64,000 nt of DNA from Yamagishiella unicocca. Lineage: Eukaryota; Chlorophyta; Chlorophyceae; Chlamydomonadales; Volvocaceae. The notes under the pieces are model-generated. The model did not search any database and was not told the DNA's origin. It was given only the letters and a program-made list of their open reading frames with translations. Below, in pieces: positions 22,642-33,331 of the stretch (the first letter of the stretch is position 1; each line of letters begins with the position of its first letter). The translations under genes and the position numbers were made by a program. The stretch spans positions 496,001 through 560,000 of the forward strand of contig BDSL01000013.1 in assembly GCA_003116995.1 (NCBI GenBank), in the 5' to 3' direction.

Positions 22642-24167
22642 TTAGAAGAAAGGCACCGACACGCCGTTGGTGGCGAAGTTGACGCTCCACGGGTTAGCCA
22701 GGTGGTCGCCCAGAGCTGCGAAGGGGACAGGACAACTGGTCAGATGAAAGCTCGATGTTCACTTACATCGACGACTGGACCGCTTACTCACGAGTACACC
22801 GTTATCACCCCAGACACTATTAGATTAACATTACATTCAGGACACGTATACAACCAGCGTACGGTACAGACAGAGGACTACTTGTATTCACTTTCTTTCT
22901 AGGGCATGGATCCCACTCACCAGCCAGAGGGCCCTTGCCTGTGCCGTCCAGAAAGTACATGCATGGGCATTCGCAGCACGGGTGTGGTCAAGAAAGGTAT
23001 AGGGACTTCCACGCATGTGAGCATATCCCTTTCAGTGCAATAACATGGCAGGGATCCTCATTTAGTTGACCTGTCGCAGTAATCCCGGATCTCACCGGTG
23101 GCAGCGTGCTGGGCAACGAAGCCCAGGAAAGCAACCATGGCCAGACGGCCGTTCTTGATCTCCTTCAGCTTCAGCTCACCAGCCTTGGACGAGTCCTTGG
23201 CGAAGCTGCAGATAGACAATCATTACGTTACGACTACGACAGGCGGACCCAAAACACAGCTACAAGTAACGATGAACGCACCCAAGGGGGTCGAAAGCAC
23301 CGCCGGGGTAGATGACACCGCCGGCATCGTTGCGCTGGCCCTCAGCGGCAGCCATGGCAACGAACTCCTGCAAAGGGGAAGATGAAAAATGAGTGTGTAT
23401 CCCCCTTAAAAAACACCCACACAGATGAAGGACGGCGTACTCACGAAAGCCAGGAGGGCGTTCAGGTCGAACGGCACCTCAATGCCGAACCAGGTGGGCT
23501 GGCCGCCGTTGATGGCCTGCGTGGAGAAGCAAAATTAATGAGTCAACTTCGCCGGTTACCGGCTAAAAGCCGTTTCGACAACACGAAGAACTTCAACCCC
23601 ACTTACCCAGAGGGGAGCATCGTACCAGTTGCCGTAGCCCAGCAGCTCAACAGCCAGGCAGCCGGCCACGCCGAGCATCGCCCAGCGGCCTGCGTCGACC
23701 AACGAAGATCCAATCACATCTTTAGATCAGAATAGTTATATAATTTATTACTCTAATGATATAGACGATATTACAGTGCAGAAGACAGCGCTGCGGTTTT
23801 CTCTCCAAGTAGGAATGCCGACCCAGGCGTACCGTGGATGACCTCCGACTCCTGGAAGCGCTTCAGCGAAGCCGGGTCCTTGCCCAGAGAGAGGGGGTCG
23901 AAGCCGTAGTTGCTGCAAACATAGTGCATCCAGTGAGTACTTCTGACCAGGCTGGAAACGCGCGTGATGCTAAGGGTCGCCAAAAGGAACTCGCGTCGCT
24001 CACCCCGGCAGGTCCTCAGGCAGCCAAGCGGGGGCGTCCGAGCCCGGCAGCCAGTTGCCAGCCTTCATCGTCACGCGGCTGCCATTGCTCACGGCAGCGA
24101 CGCGGCGGCCCGCGAAGCCGCGAGGAGCGGCAGTCTTGGCCGACAGGGTGCGCATGGAGAGGGCCAT
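22642..24167 (-). CDS. LHCA1: chlorophyll a/b-binding protein of photosystem I (Lhca1-like)
   Basis: Eight exons in phase give 228 residues: 24167-24004, 23912-23833, 23689-23607, 23516-23445, 23367-23282, 23205-23096, 22938-22921 (18 nt) and 22715-22642. A short transit peptide ([18 protein letters not shown]) precedes the mature start near [20 protein letters not shown]. Helix B carries [14 protein letters not shown] with the E-x-x-H-x-R chlorophyll and salt-bridge residues. Helix A carries [17 protein letters not shown] with its E-x-x-N-x-R partner. The [11 protein letters not shown] loop and the end [10 protein letters not shown] match algal Lhca1 better than Lhcb proteins, from memory of the family. 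It binds chlorophyll and carotenoid in the thylakoid LHCI belt. The family is certain; the paralogue number less so. Light regulation is expected but no element was identified. Confidence 0.9.
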
Positions 24168-24981
24168 TTTCACTGGTTTTGGGGTGTGTGAACGCAACGA
24201 CTGTGACCAACTGCACTTGCTTACTGCGCAAGCGCTGGGCTTAAACGCGACAACAATCTAGTCTGCCGTACAGATCGTGGTTTCTGAGCGCTTCATGGAT
24301 CGTTAGGGGATCCGCTGTGCCCACAGTTAAATTGCAGATAGTGCGCGCATGGTCAGATGCAGTTGTTATGACAGTATAACAGCGCAGAAGGGCCATATGA
24401 AACGGTGCGACTACCGACCATAGAGCGAATTGTCGATTGTAATACGCTCGAACGCAGCAGCTTGTGACGTGACGATGCATGTGCTTTATCCTGCATGCCC
24501 GTTATCCTTATCATATTTAATGTCAGGTGATGAGAGCTCACTGGGTGATTGCTTCGGCTTCGGCCTGAACGCTGGAATAAAGTTGCAACTAGGCTTCATA
24601 AGTGTGCTGGACACCAGGTATACGTGGTTAGCTACGTTGTCTACATACTGTGGGTTTATACGTGAAAGTCTCAGCATCACAACAACCGGCCATCAACAAC
24701 CGGCCATCACGTCGAAGATGTTGTATATGGGCTCAGACGAGTGCAAATGTCTTTTCGTTGTGCCATCCGACTGAACTTTGTGGCAATGGGGGTCACATTA
24801 CTATTAAATTAATGCCTAACTGACAAGGCTCGGAAATTTGCAAGGTCTTGCAGGCTTGTGTTTAAAGTACCGGTATTTGAAGCATACCCCCGCATTCCTG
24901 CGCTAACTATCCTATTCAGCCACCCTCGCACCACATGGCCTGCCCCACCACTATTATATCCTATTTGAGGTGCACAGTCGC
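24168..24981. other. LHC promoter region and spacer, no gene seen
   Basis: AT-rich compared with its flanks. It holds the LHC promoter. The last 120 bases lead up to the TRIM-like element; the 5 bases GTCGC at 24977-24981 are one half of its target-site duplication. Confidence 0.5.
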
Positions 24982-25377
24982 TGTTGAAATCAGCAAAGCG
25001 CCCGACCCCTGGGGTCGTATTGTTGCTGTTACATTTCCAGAGGTATATGAGCGTTGATCAATCTCAACACTCCCCCTTGAGCAACGCTCACATTCCAAGG
25101 ACCTCCCCCGGGCCCTTAACTGGACAACAGCCAGTCAGGTGCTACCCGGTTCTTTCAAATAGCCGGCCGCGCACTGCGTCAAGACCGCTACAAATCACAA
25201 GTCACCACAGACTTGTCTCATGAGTCACCACAGACTCGAACTGGGTACCTCTGGAAACCGCAGCACAGTGCGTTCCGGGGCTCATAACCTGTTGAAATCA
25301 GCAAAGCGCCCGACCCCTGGGGTCGTATTGTTGCTGTTACATTTCCAGAGGTATATGAGCGTTGATCAATCTCAACA
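24982..25377. mobile_element. TRIM-like non-autonomous LTR retroelement, 396 bp
   Basis: Two identical 88-base direct repeats (24982-25069 and 25290-25377) each begin TGTTGAAATC and end ATCTCAACA, so each has TG...CA ends. They flank a 220-base interior with no coding capacity. The element is bordered by the 5-base duplication GTCGC (24977-24981 and 25378-25382). Identical LTRs, short interior and a 5-bp target-site duplication are the marks of a terminal-repeat retrotransposon in miniature. A canonical tRNA primer-binding site after the left LTR was not recognised, nor a clear polypurine tract. The interior has a short repeat (AGTCACCACAGACT twice near 25200-25236). Confidence 0.82.
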
Positions 25378-25382
25378 GTCGC

Positions 25383-27666
25383 TGCTGACGAGCGACTGTC
25401 GCCGCAGCCGCTGGCGCCCTGGCCGCCCCGGGTCCCTCCACATCGCCGTCCCTTGCCGCCACCGCTCCCGGGGTGCCTCGCCCATCCCCTTCTCCCCCGC
25501 CCCCTGCCCTCGCTGGCCTTCGGATCGTGTCCGCTGCGGTGGCGCTGGGCATCCCCTTCACCAATCCGCCTGCCGCCCCCGTCCTCGATTGGGCGTCACG
25601 GATGTCGGAGGCCCGCCGCCGTCTCCAAAAGATCTCCCGCATGGCCCTGTCGATGTTCGGCCGTGCCACTGCGGCTGCAGCTTATGCTCTCCATATGGCG
25701 ACGTACCACATGGAGCACTCGGGGCTGCCGCCGGCGGAGGTCCTTGCTGGCATCATGGCCCTTGTCGCAAAGCTGGTGGATCGGGAGCTAGGCCCTGATG
25801 ACGCCCAGCGCCGTTTCACTGGTGTCCCCCTCCGCCTGCTCTCCGGTCATCCCACCATCGGCGGCTTCGGTGTACTGCCCCTTCGGCTGCATGTCCTCAG
25901 CCGGCATGCCAAGTGGAGCCTGACGGTCGCCCGCTCCGCGCTGCAGCCCCCGGCTGCCCGCGCGCCGTGGATCCGGATTGCGGTCTCCTTCCTCTCTACC
26001 CTCCACCCTGCCTTCCGCCCGCTGGCCGTCACCACAGCTCGCCCGGATGGCCCGTGGCTCGGCGCCCCCTTCAGCTTGCCCCCGGACATCCACCGGCTTG
26101 CCACGAGCCTCGGTCACCTCCCCCCCCTGTCTGACGTCGCGGACCCCCCCCTGGAGCCGGGCGTCTGGTGCTTCAACGCGCCGCTGTGGGGCAACCCGCT
26201 CCTGCCCAACGCGGGGGCGCCGGGCCGGCGGCCGGGGTTGGAGGCTATCCATGGCCCCCTCACCATGTGCCGCCGCCTGCTGACCGTCGGCGACGCCGTC
26301 CGGGTGCAGGACGCTATGACCGCGTTTGAGGTGGAGCGCGCCCATGCCCTGGCGACGACGCCGGGCATGGCCATCTTCAGCCGGCTGGCTGAGCGCTGGA
26401 CGACGCTCGTACGGCACGAGCTGGCGCCCTCCGAGCTGGCCATGGGTGCGCTCCAAGATCGCATCGCGGCGCGGGCTGCGGTGGCCGCTCTCCTTTCTGA
26501 CATCTCGCCCGCATGGCTCGCTGCTGCTCGCCTGGCGCCCGATGGCCCCGCCCCGCCGTCGCCTGACGAGGTGGATGCTCTCCTCCTTGCTCGCCTGGGG
26601 TGGCGGCTGGGTGTGGACGCCGTGCTGCCCCTCACTTCCTTCACCGTCAAGCTGGGCACCCTGCTCCAGGCGGCGGAACTGGAGCGCCCCAGGCAGGCCT
26701 GTCATGCGGCGTATGTGCGGGAGGCGCTCGGGCTGTCCCCTGCTGTGGCTGCCACGCCCGAGGCGGCCCTTGTGGCGTTACGCGCGGTATGGCGGCGGTT
26801 GTGGAAGCGTCTTAAGTGGGAGCCGCGGTGGAAGGAGGTCCTCTGGCGGCTGGCGGTTGACGGGGTGCCCATGCCGGGCTCCTCCCACCTCCCGCTGGTC
26901 CCACCCGAACCGTGTGCTTGCGGCTGTTACCCCGCTGCAGCGGGTGTGGCCGAGTCGCCGCGCTTGCATCACTTTTGGTCTTGCCCCCTCGTCCGCCCGC
27001 TCTGGGATGAACTGGAAGTCTGCTGTGGATGCGGGGTCACGCGTGAGCATGTGTGGTTGTGTGTGTCGCCGGATCCGACCACTGTGCTGCAGTGTGTGTG
27101 GGATGTGGTGGCGTTGGCGGCGCTCAACGCGATGGAGTGGGCGCGCCGGTACATACACTCTCATCGGCTCCCCGGCCCCACCCTCCCTGCTGCTATGCGT
27201 TCTGGCCTCCTTGCTAAGTTCTGGGCCTTGCTGCGGGACTTTGCGGGCTTGGGTTTGCCCCGCAAGGACTGGGGTGACGTGGGGGTGGACCACCCATTTT
27301 TGTTCGTAACCGGGGGTCGGCTCATGTGCGCCGTGCCGCCCTAGCTAGCCTGCCTTGGCTGCTGTTTGTTCTTTCGTTCTTTCTTTCCTGGTGCCACCTT
27401 TGCTGGTTCGAGATACGAGTGGTGCGGGTGATGGGCAGGTGAGCCAATGGGGGCTTTTGTGGTGGTTTTGACGCGTAAGGGTGGCCTGCATGGGGCCGTG
27501 TCCTGCCGTCGCTTGTGCTGACTTTGCATGATGCTGTTTGCCTGCTGTTGCCCGTACCCGACCTTGGTTCCGTGTCTCTTCCGCAGTGCTTTCCCGCCGG
27601 GATAAGGGCGGGTGCCGCCTGTCGTGCGGCCACTGTAACGCGGTCTCTCTCTCTCTCGAACTAGGT
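25383..27666 (+). mobile_element. LINE (non-LTR retrotransposon), 5'-truncated copy 1
   Basis: An open frame runs from about 25389 to the TAG at 27344. It encodes the C-terminal region of a LINE ORF2, downstream of the reverse transcriptase, which is missing. The clear signature is a zf-RVT-type zinc motif near the end: PCACGCYP, then LHHFWSCPLVRPLWDELE. The 3' untranslated region (27345-27666) ends in a TC microsatellite and CGAACTAGGT. The 5' limit is not defined; the TRIM element ends immediately before. From 25581 on it is repeated almost exactly in copy 2. Not able to move by itself. Confidence 0.82.
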
Positions 27667-27670
27667 CCTC

Positions 27671-29754
27671 GTCCTCGATTGGGCGTCACGGATGTCGGAG
27701 GCCCGCCGCCGTCTCCAAAAGATCTCCCGCATGGCCCTGTCGATGTTCGGCCGTGCCACTGCGGCTGCAGCTTATGCTCTCCATATGGCGACGTACCACA
27801 TGGAGCACTCGGGGCTGCCGCCGGCGGAGGTCCTTGCTGGCATCATGGCCCTTGTCGCAAAGCTGGTGGATCGGGAGCTAGGCCCTGATGACGCCCAGCG
27901 CCGTTTCACTGGTGTCCCCCTCCGCCTGCTCTCCGGTCATCCCACCATCGGCGGCTTCGGTGTACTGCCCCTTCGGCTGCATGTCCTCAGCCGGCATGCC
28001 AAGTGGAGCCTGACGGTCGCCCGCTCCGCGCTGCAGCCCCCGGCTGCCCGCGCGCCGTGGATCCGGATTGCGGTCTCCTTCCTCTCTACCCTCCACCCTG
28101 CCTTCCGCCCGCTGGCCGTCACCACAGCTCGCCCGGATGGCCCGTGGCTCGGCGCCCCCTTCAGCTTGCCCCCGGACATCCACCGGCTTGCCACGAGCCT
28201 CGGTCACCTCCCCCCCCTGTCTGACGTCGCGGACCCCCCCCTAGAGCCGGGCGTCTGGTGCTTCAACGCGCCGCTGTGGGGCAACCCGCTCCTGCCCAAC
28301 GCGGGGGCGCCGGGCCGGCGGCCGGGGTTGGAGGCTATCCATGGCCCCCTCACCATGTGCCGCCGCCTGCTGACCGTCGGCGACGCCGTCCGGGTGCAGG
28401 ACGCTATGACCGCGTTTGAGGTGGAGCGCGCCCATGCCCTGGCGACGACGCCGGGCATGGCCATCTTCAGCCGGCTGGCTGAGCGCTGGACGACGCTCGT
28501 ACGGCACGAGCTGGCGCCCTCCGAGCTGGCCATGGGTGCGCTCCAAGATCGCATCGCGGCGCGGGCTGCGGTGGCCGCTCTCCTTTCTGACATCTCGCCC
28601 GCATGGCTCGCTGCTGCTCGCCTGGCGCCCGATGGCCCCGCCCCGCCGTCGCCTGACGAGGTGGATGCTCTCCTCCTTGCTCGCCTGGGGTGGCGGCTGG
28701 GTGTGGACGCCGTGCTGCCCCTCACCTCCTTCACCGTCAAGCTGGGCACCCTGCTCCAGGCGGCGGAACTGGAGCGCCCCAGGCAGGCCTGTCATGCGGC
28801 GTATGTGCGGGAGGCGCTCGGGCTGTCCCCTGCTGTGGCTGCCACGCCCGAGGCGGCCCTTGTGGCGTTACGCGCGGTATGGCGGCGGTTGTGGAAGCGT
28901 CTTAAGTGGGAGCCGCGGTGGAAGGAGGTCCTCTGGCGGCTGGCGGTTGACGGGGTGCCCATGCCGGGCTCCTCCCACCTCCCGCTGGTCCCACCCGAAC
29001 CGTGTGCTTGCGGCTGTTACCCCGCTGCAGCGGGTGTGGCCGAGTCGCCGCGCTTGCATCACTTTTGGTCTTGCCCCCTCGTCCGCCCGCTCTGGGATGA
29101 ACTGGAAGTCTGCTGTGGATGCGGGGTCACGCGTGAGCATGTGTGGTTGTGTGTGTCGCCGGATCCGACCACTGTGCTGCAGTGTGTGTGGGATGTGGTG
29201 GCGTTGGCGGCGCTCAACGCGATGGAGTGGGCGCGCCGGTACATACACTCTCATCGGCTCCCCGGCCCCACCCTCCCTGCTGCTATGCGTTCTGGCCTCC
29301 TTGCTAAGTTCTGGGCCTTGCTGCGGGACTTTGCGGGCTTGGGTTTGCCCCGCAAGGACTGGGGTGACGTGGGGGTGGACCACCCATTTTTGTTCGTAAC
29401 CGGGGGTCGGCTCATGTGCGCCGTGCCGCCCTAGCTAGCCTGCCTTGGCTGCTGTTTGTTCTTTCGTTCTTTCTTTCCTGGTGCCACCTTTGCTGGTTCG
29501 AGATACGAGTGGTGCGGGTGATGGGCAGGTGAGCCAATGGGGGCTTTTGTGGTGGTTTTGACGCGTAAGGGTGGCCTGCATGGGGCCGTGTCCTGCCGTC
29601 GCTTGTGCTGACTTTGCATGATGCTGTTTGCCTGCTGTTGCCCGTACCCGACCTTGGTTCCGTGTCTCTTCCGCAGTGCTTTCCCGCCGGGATAAGGGCG
29701 GGTGCCGCCTGTCGTGCGGCCACTGTAACGCGGTCTCTCTCTCTCGAACTAGGT
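27671..29754 (+). mobile_element. LINE (non-LTR retrotransposon), 5'-truncated copy 2, head to tail with copy 1
   Basis: It repeats 25581-27666 with only a few differences noticed: G to A at about 28243, T to C at about 28725, and a TC run shorter by two bases near 29740. Its open frame gives 580 residues (27692-29434) and ends in the same TAG and the same CGAACTAGGT. Four bases (CCTC, 27667-27670) separate the 3' end of copy 1 from the 5' end of copy 2. The offset between copies is 2090 bases. Confidence 0.9.
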
Positions 29755-30730
29755 GCCACCCCGGGTTTATCCGGGACGATCCGGGCTTGGTTTTCATATC
29801 ACTTGATTTCAGCTGCGCCATCATAAGACTTCCGTTTTGGTCGATCGTTTCCATTGCACGCATGAAAGTTATCTTTGGCTGGTTTGTGGCATTGCATGGG
29901 CCTTTGGAAGCATGGACGGTGCTGTTGAGCATCCACAAATTGGCTGTGTATCGGCCTGCTCCCGATGCCTGGACCCCCGATCCAACTCGGTTAACAAAAC
30001 CAACCTCCCAACCGAGATAGGACACCATCGCAAGGTCAACTTCACGGCCAGCCAGAAAGCTCCTATCCGAACATAAGCTCGCGTCGCAGAAATCGCCTGC
30101 GTCGTGGAAGGGTTTCCCGCTGCTATTGGATTTGGGGGCCGGGCACGGCTATCGAGCACGGAACGAGAGTGATCACTCGTGGCACCGGGTAGAGAATGGA
30201 CACAGACAGGGGTAATCCTTTCTCCCATGCTGTACTACATGACAACAGGGCTGTACCAGCACAACACGGTCATCAACTTCGCGTTATGGGCCTGAAGGTT
30301 ATGAGCCTGAAGGTTTATTTCAGTTACGGGCCTGAAGGTCGCAACAAGACCGTCCCATGGGGTTACCCAACAGGCCGAATTGCCTAACAGCAACGAGCAT
30401 ACACCTGAATTAATCGTCACCGTCAATGCTGCAATAGGACGTGGCGTGTCAGGCCTTAAGGGCCCTACACTGCTGCACACGCACTCCTCGTACTGAAGAG
30501 TGAGCGAGGCCAATAGAATTCATCCGCGGACATAAGAGCATAGTGCGTAAAGTTCACTTGCACAGTCCACAGCCGGGACAGCAAGGCAACAGCGCTACTT
30601 TCAACGGGTCGCGCCCCCCCCTTCCAGCTCCCACTATGCATCAACTGAAGTGAAGTCACGGTATGGGAGAAGTGACGGCCGTACCCCAAGAACCGGACCA
30701 CGTCAGCGGTTTTCGTGTTTTTGTTTTTGC
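29755..30730. other. spacer downstream of the LINE pair, no gene seen
   Basis: It lies between the LINE 3' end and the end of the hydrolase gene. A short motif around GGCCTGAAGGTT recurs three times at 30290-30340. No exons recognised on either strand. Confidence 0.5.
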
Positions 30731-33129
30731 TCATGAGGGCCCTGGCGAAGCCAAACCATCGACGAATGTACACACGGTTGCTACTGCCTCCTGTTCAAAT
30801 CCCGCGAGGTTATGGGGCGCCCCCTGCACGATGTGCACGGTGGCACTGGACCCAATGGCACTGCGCAAGGCTCCGGCTCTGTCGGCGATGCGGCCTTGCT
30901 CCGGGACGCACTCGTCGGCTCCGGAAACCAGGAGAAGGCAGGGCCGGGCACCTATTGGCCCGAGGATACGCTGCAGAGGAGGGCAACAGGACGCGTTGAC
31001 CCATTCAATCAGATAGTGTTGGTGGGTGTGCACGATGGGTAAAAGGGGAATGCGTATGACTACCAGCAGGATGGGCTCGTGCCGGAAACAGGCCGTCTGG
31101 GATCAGAAGCAGCTTCCTGCCGACCCGGCCGACACATTGGTGCACGCACTCTGCTGGAAATCGCAGCGTGCATTGAGGGATCCGTCGTGTCCGACTGTGC
31201 AACCAGCCCCCAATTACGTGGCCTTGTCGCCCCATGGGACCCCATGGAATTATGTAGCGTCGCCGTTCAGGGTTACTATTGGCCAAGTTCAAATAGCTGG
31301 CCCGTGTTAACACCTTGGCAAGGTCTGAGACCGCACGCTGCCCGCATTGTAATCACGGGGATACCCCGATCTCCGCATTACCGCAGCACGTACTCCTCGT
31401 ACCTGCACAGTTTCGACCGGTAGCCCCTCGGAGAACATATCGTCGTCTCCTGCCAGGTCGTGCAGCGACAGCAGGCGTGCGGCCGACATGGGCGCGTCGT
31501 CCACCATATGCAGCCGGCACACGATCTCCTCTCCGCGGCCTGCCGCCACAAACTCCCGCGCGTTCCGTACTGAAGGCTCGAGCTCCGGGTACTGTGACAG
31601 CCACTCGTGATCTGACACCTGTTTGATACGTTGGCAATCAGGTGGCCAGTCAGATGGGAACTGGATCGCAGCATACCTCAGGCCGCCTTAACGACGCGAT
31701 GGTGCCGCCGGCACGGGATTACGGACAACAGCCGCAGACACTCTCACAAGTTCGGGGAACACCAGGTGCGGGTGGAGACCGTCGGCCGGCCCGAGAGCCG
31801 TAAGACTGCACGCCTTGTTCCAACGCGAGGTTCAGGGACATGGATCTCCACAACCCCGCCAGGTACTTGGCATCATAAGGGAAGTTTGAATGGAGCATGA
31901 TCCAGCATGCGTGATTTGCCCCAGGTCTGCCCGAATAGAATCATATTGGAACTTGCACTGGTGCTCGCTGCCCGCCACATTGTTGACATTTGCGCCCCCT
32001 CGCGTCCTGAAATTAGACCCCACCACAATGTCCCCTGCACGATTCTCTTATAACTCCCATGCACGATTCCCTTATAAACCCCCTGCACGATTCGATTCGC
32101 GGATTATCTTTTACCCCATTCACGACCCAAACTACCCGAACATAGACCTATGAGCGGCGGAATCTCGGCTCCAGGCACGCACACCAAGTGAGCTGCGCCC
32201 GGACCCACCGGCGCCTGCAAGATGGTTGCGAGCAGCTCAGGAGCCGGACCGCCGCCAGCCGACTCGTCACCACTGCCGGTGCCGCCCTCCACGCCGTACC
32301 GCTGCACGTAGCGCACCGTGTCCTGGCAGCCCGTTGAATGCCCCAGAAGCACTACCCCCGTCACATGATGGTGGCGCCGCAGGTGCTGGCAGAGCAGGCG
32401 CAGGTCGGCCGCATCGCGGTCGAGGCTTCCAGTCCCGTAGCCCTGGCGGCGATGACACGTGTAAGGAAAGGGCGTAGGGTGGGATGGGATAGGGTGTGCT
32501 TGCATGCAACGAGCGCCGAGGAGCGATGCATGGGTGCTGGAGGTGCTTGAACTGGGAGTTGGGAGCCTATGACGGTCATCGGCTGTTTGGGAATGCAGAG
32601 TTACTTGAGCCCGGTGTTGCGGACCATGCGCCTGAAGCTCCATTGTGTATGCGCCCTCGGCAGCCACTTAAAACCAGGTTCAGAAACGTTGGCAACTTCT
32701 CTCGAGGTCCATGTCAAATAGCCAGCCGCTAGATGCTCGTTCAACAGTGAAGCCTGTTGTTGAGCCAACCAGAACGGACGAAGATTGCCACCTTTCGTTC
32801 AACCGGTGATGCGGTTGGATCGGTTAGGTATGAAATGGCGCGTCTAATTATAAACATGTATAGGAAATTAGGCAACCTTAAGCCTGGCCTTAAGACGCGC
32901 TTACCTGCCAGGACGATTGGATGGACGCGTGCACCACCGGCCAGCCGCGCCGCGATAGCTCCTCCGAAAGCGGCACCACATATGGCGCAAATAGCAAGCC
33001 ATCCGTTAAACCACCGACCAGCACAACGGCTCTCGTCGGATGAGTTGAGGGATTGCGCAGAGGGCCCGCCAATAGTGCGACCTGGGGTCCGGCGCTACCG
33101 TAACGTAGGAGCGAGCCCGAAACCTGCAT
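30731..33129 (-). CDS. DUF1749-type alpha/beta hydrolase
   Basis: Four exons in phase give 304 residues: 33129-32905, 32442-32209, 31618-31403, 30970-30731. The N-terminal strand and loop RAVVLVGGLTDGLLFAPYV is typical of this family. The nucleophile elbow is LLGHSTGCQD with S111. SLHDLAGDDDMFSEGLP is the family's lid and Asp-rich region. The acid is in VSGADECVP (D244) and the base in GAPHNL (H278), so the Ser-Asp-His triad is complete. Fungal members include siderophore esterases and plants have one or two copies of unknown role, so an esterase or lipase-like activity is inferred without a substrate. No signal peptide; likely cytosolic. Confidence 0.88.
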
Positions 33130-33331
33130 TGTAACGCGCTATGAAATACAGTTATTTTCCTAATGATTAAGTTCTTAATTAAGGACTACACTACCGTAAA
33201 ACACGGAAATCTGTACATTCGTACCAGCTTGAAATGGGTATGGGCATGGACCTTATCCCAGATTTTACCCCCTTGTCCCCGGGCTACATATCATGCTCTA
33301 CCAGCGCAGCACGCCATGACTATGGCGGGCT

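Noticed and set aside
25788..26705. 305-codon minus-strand frame across the LINE
   Set aside because: It is a shadow of the plus-strand LINE frame, repeated in the second copy, with composition typical of the antisense of GC-rich coding sequence.
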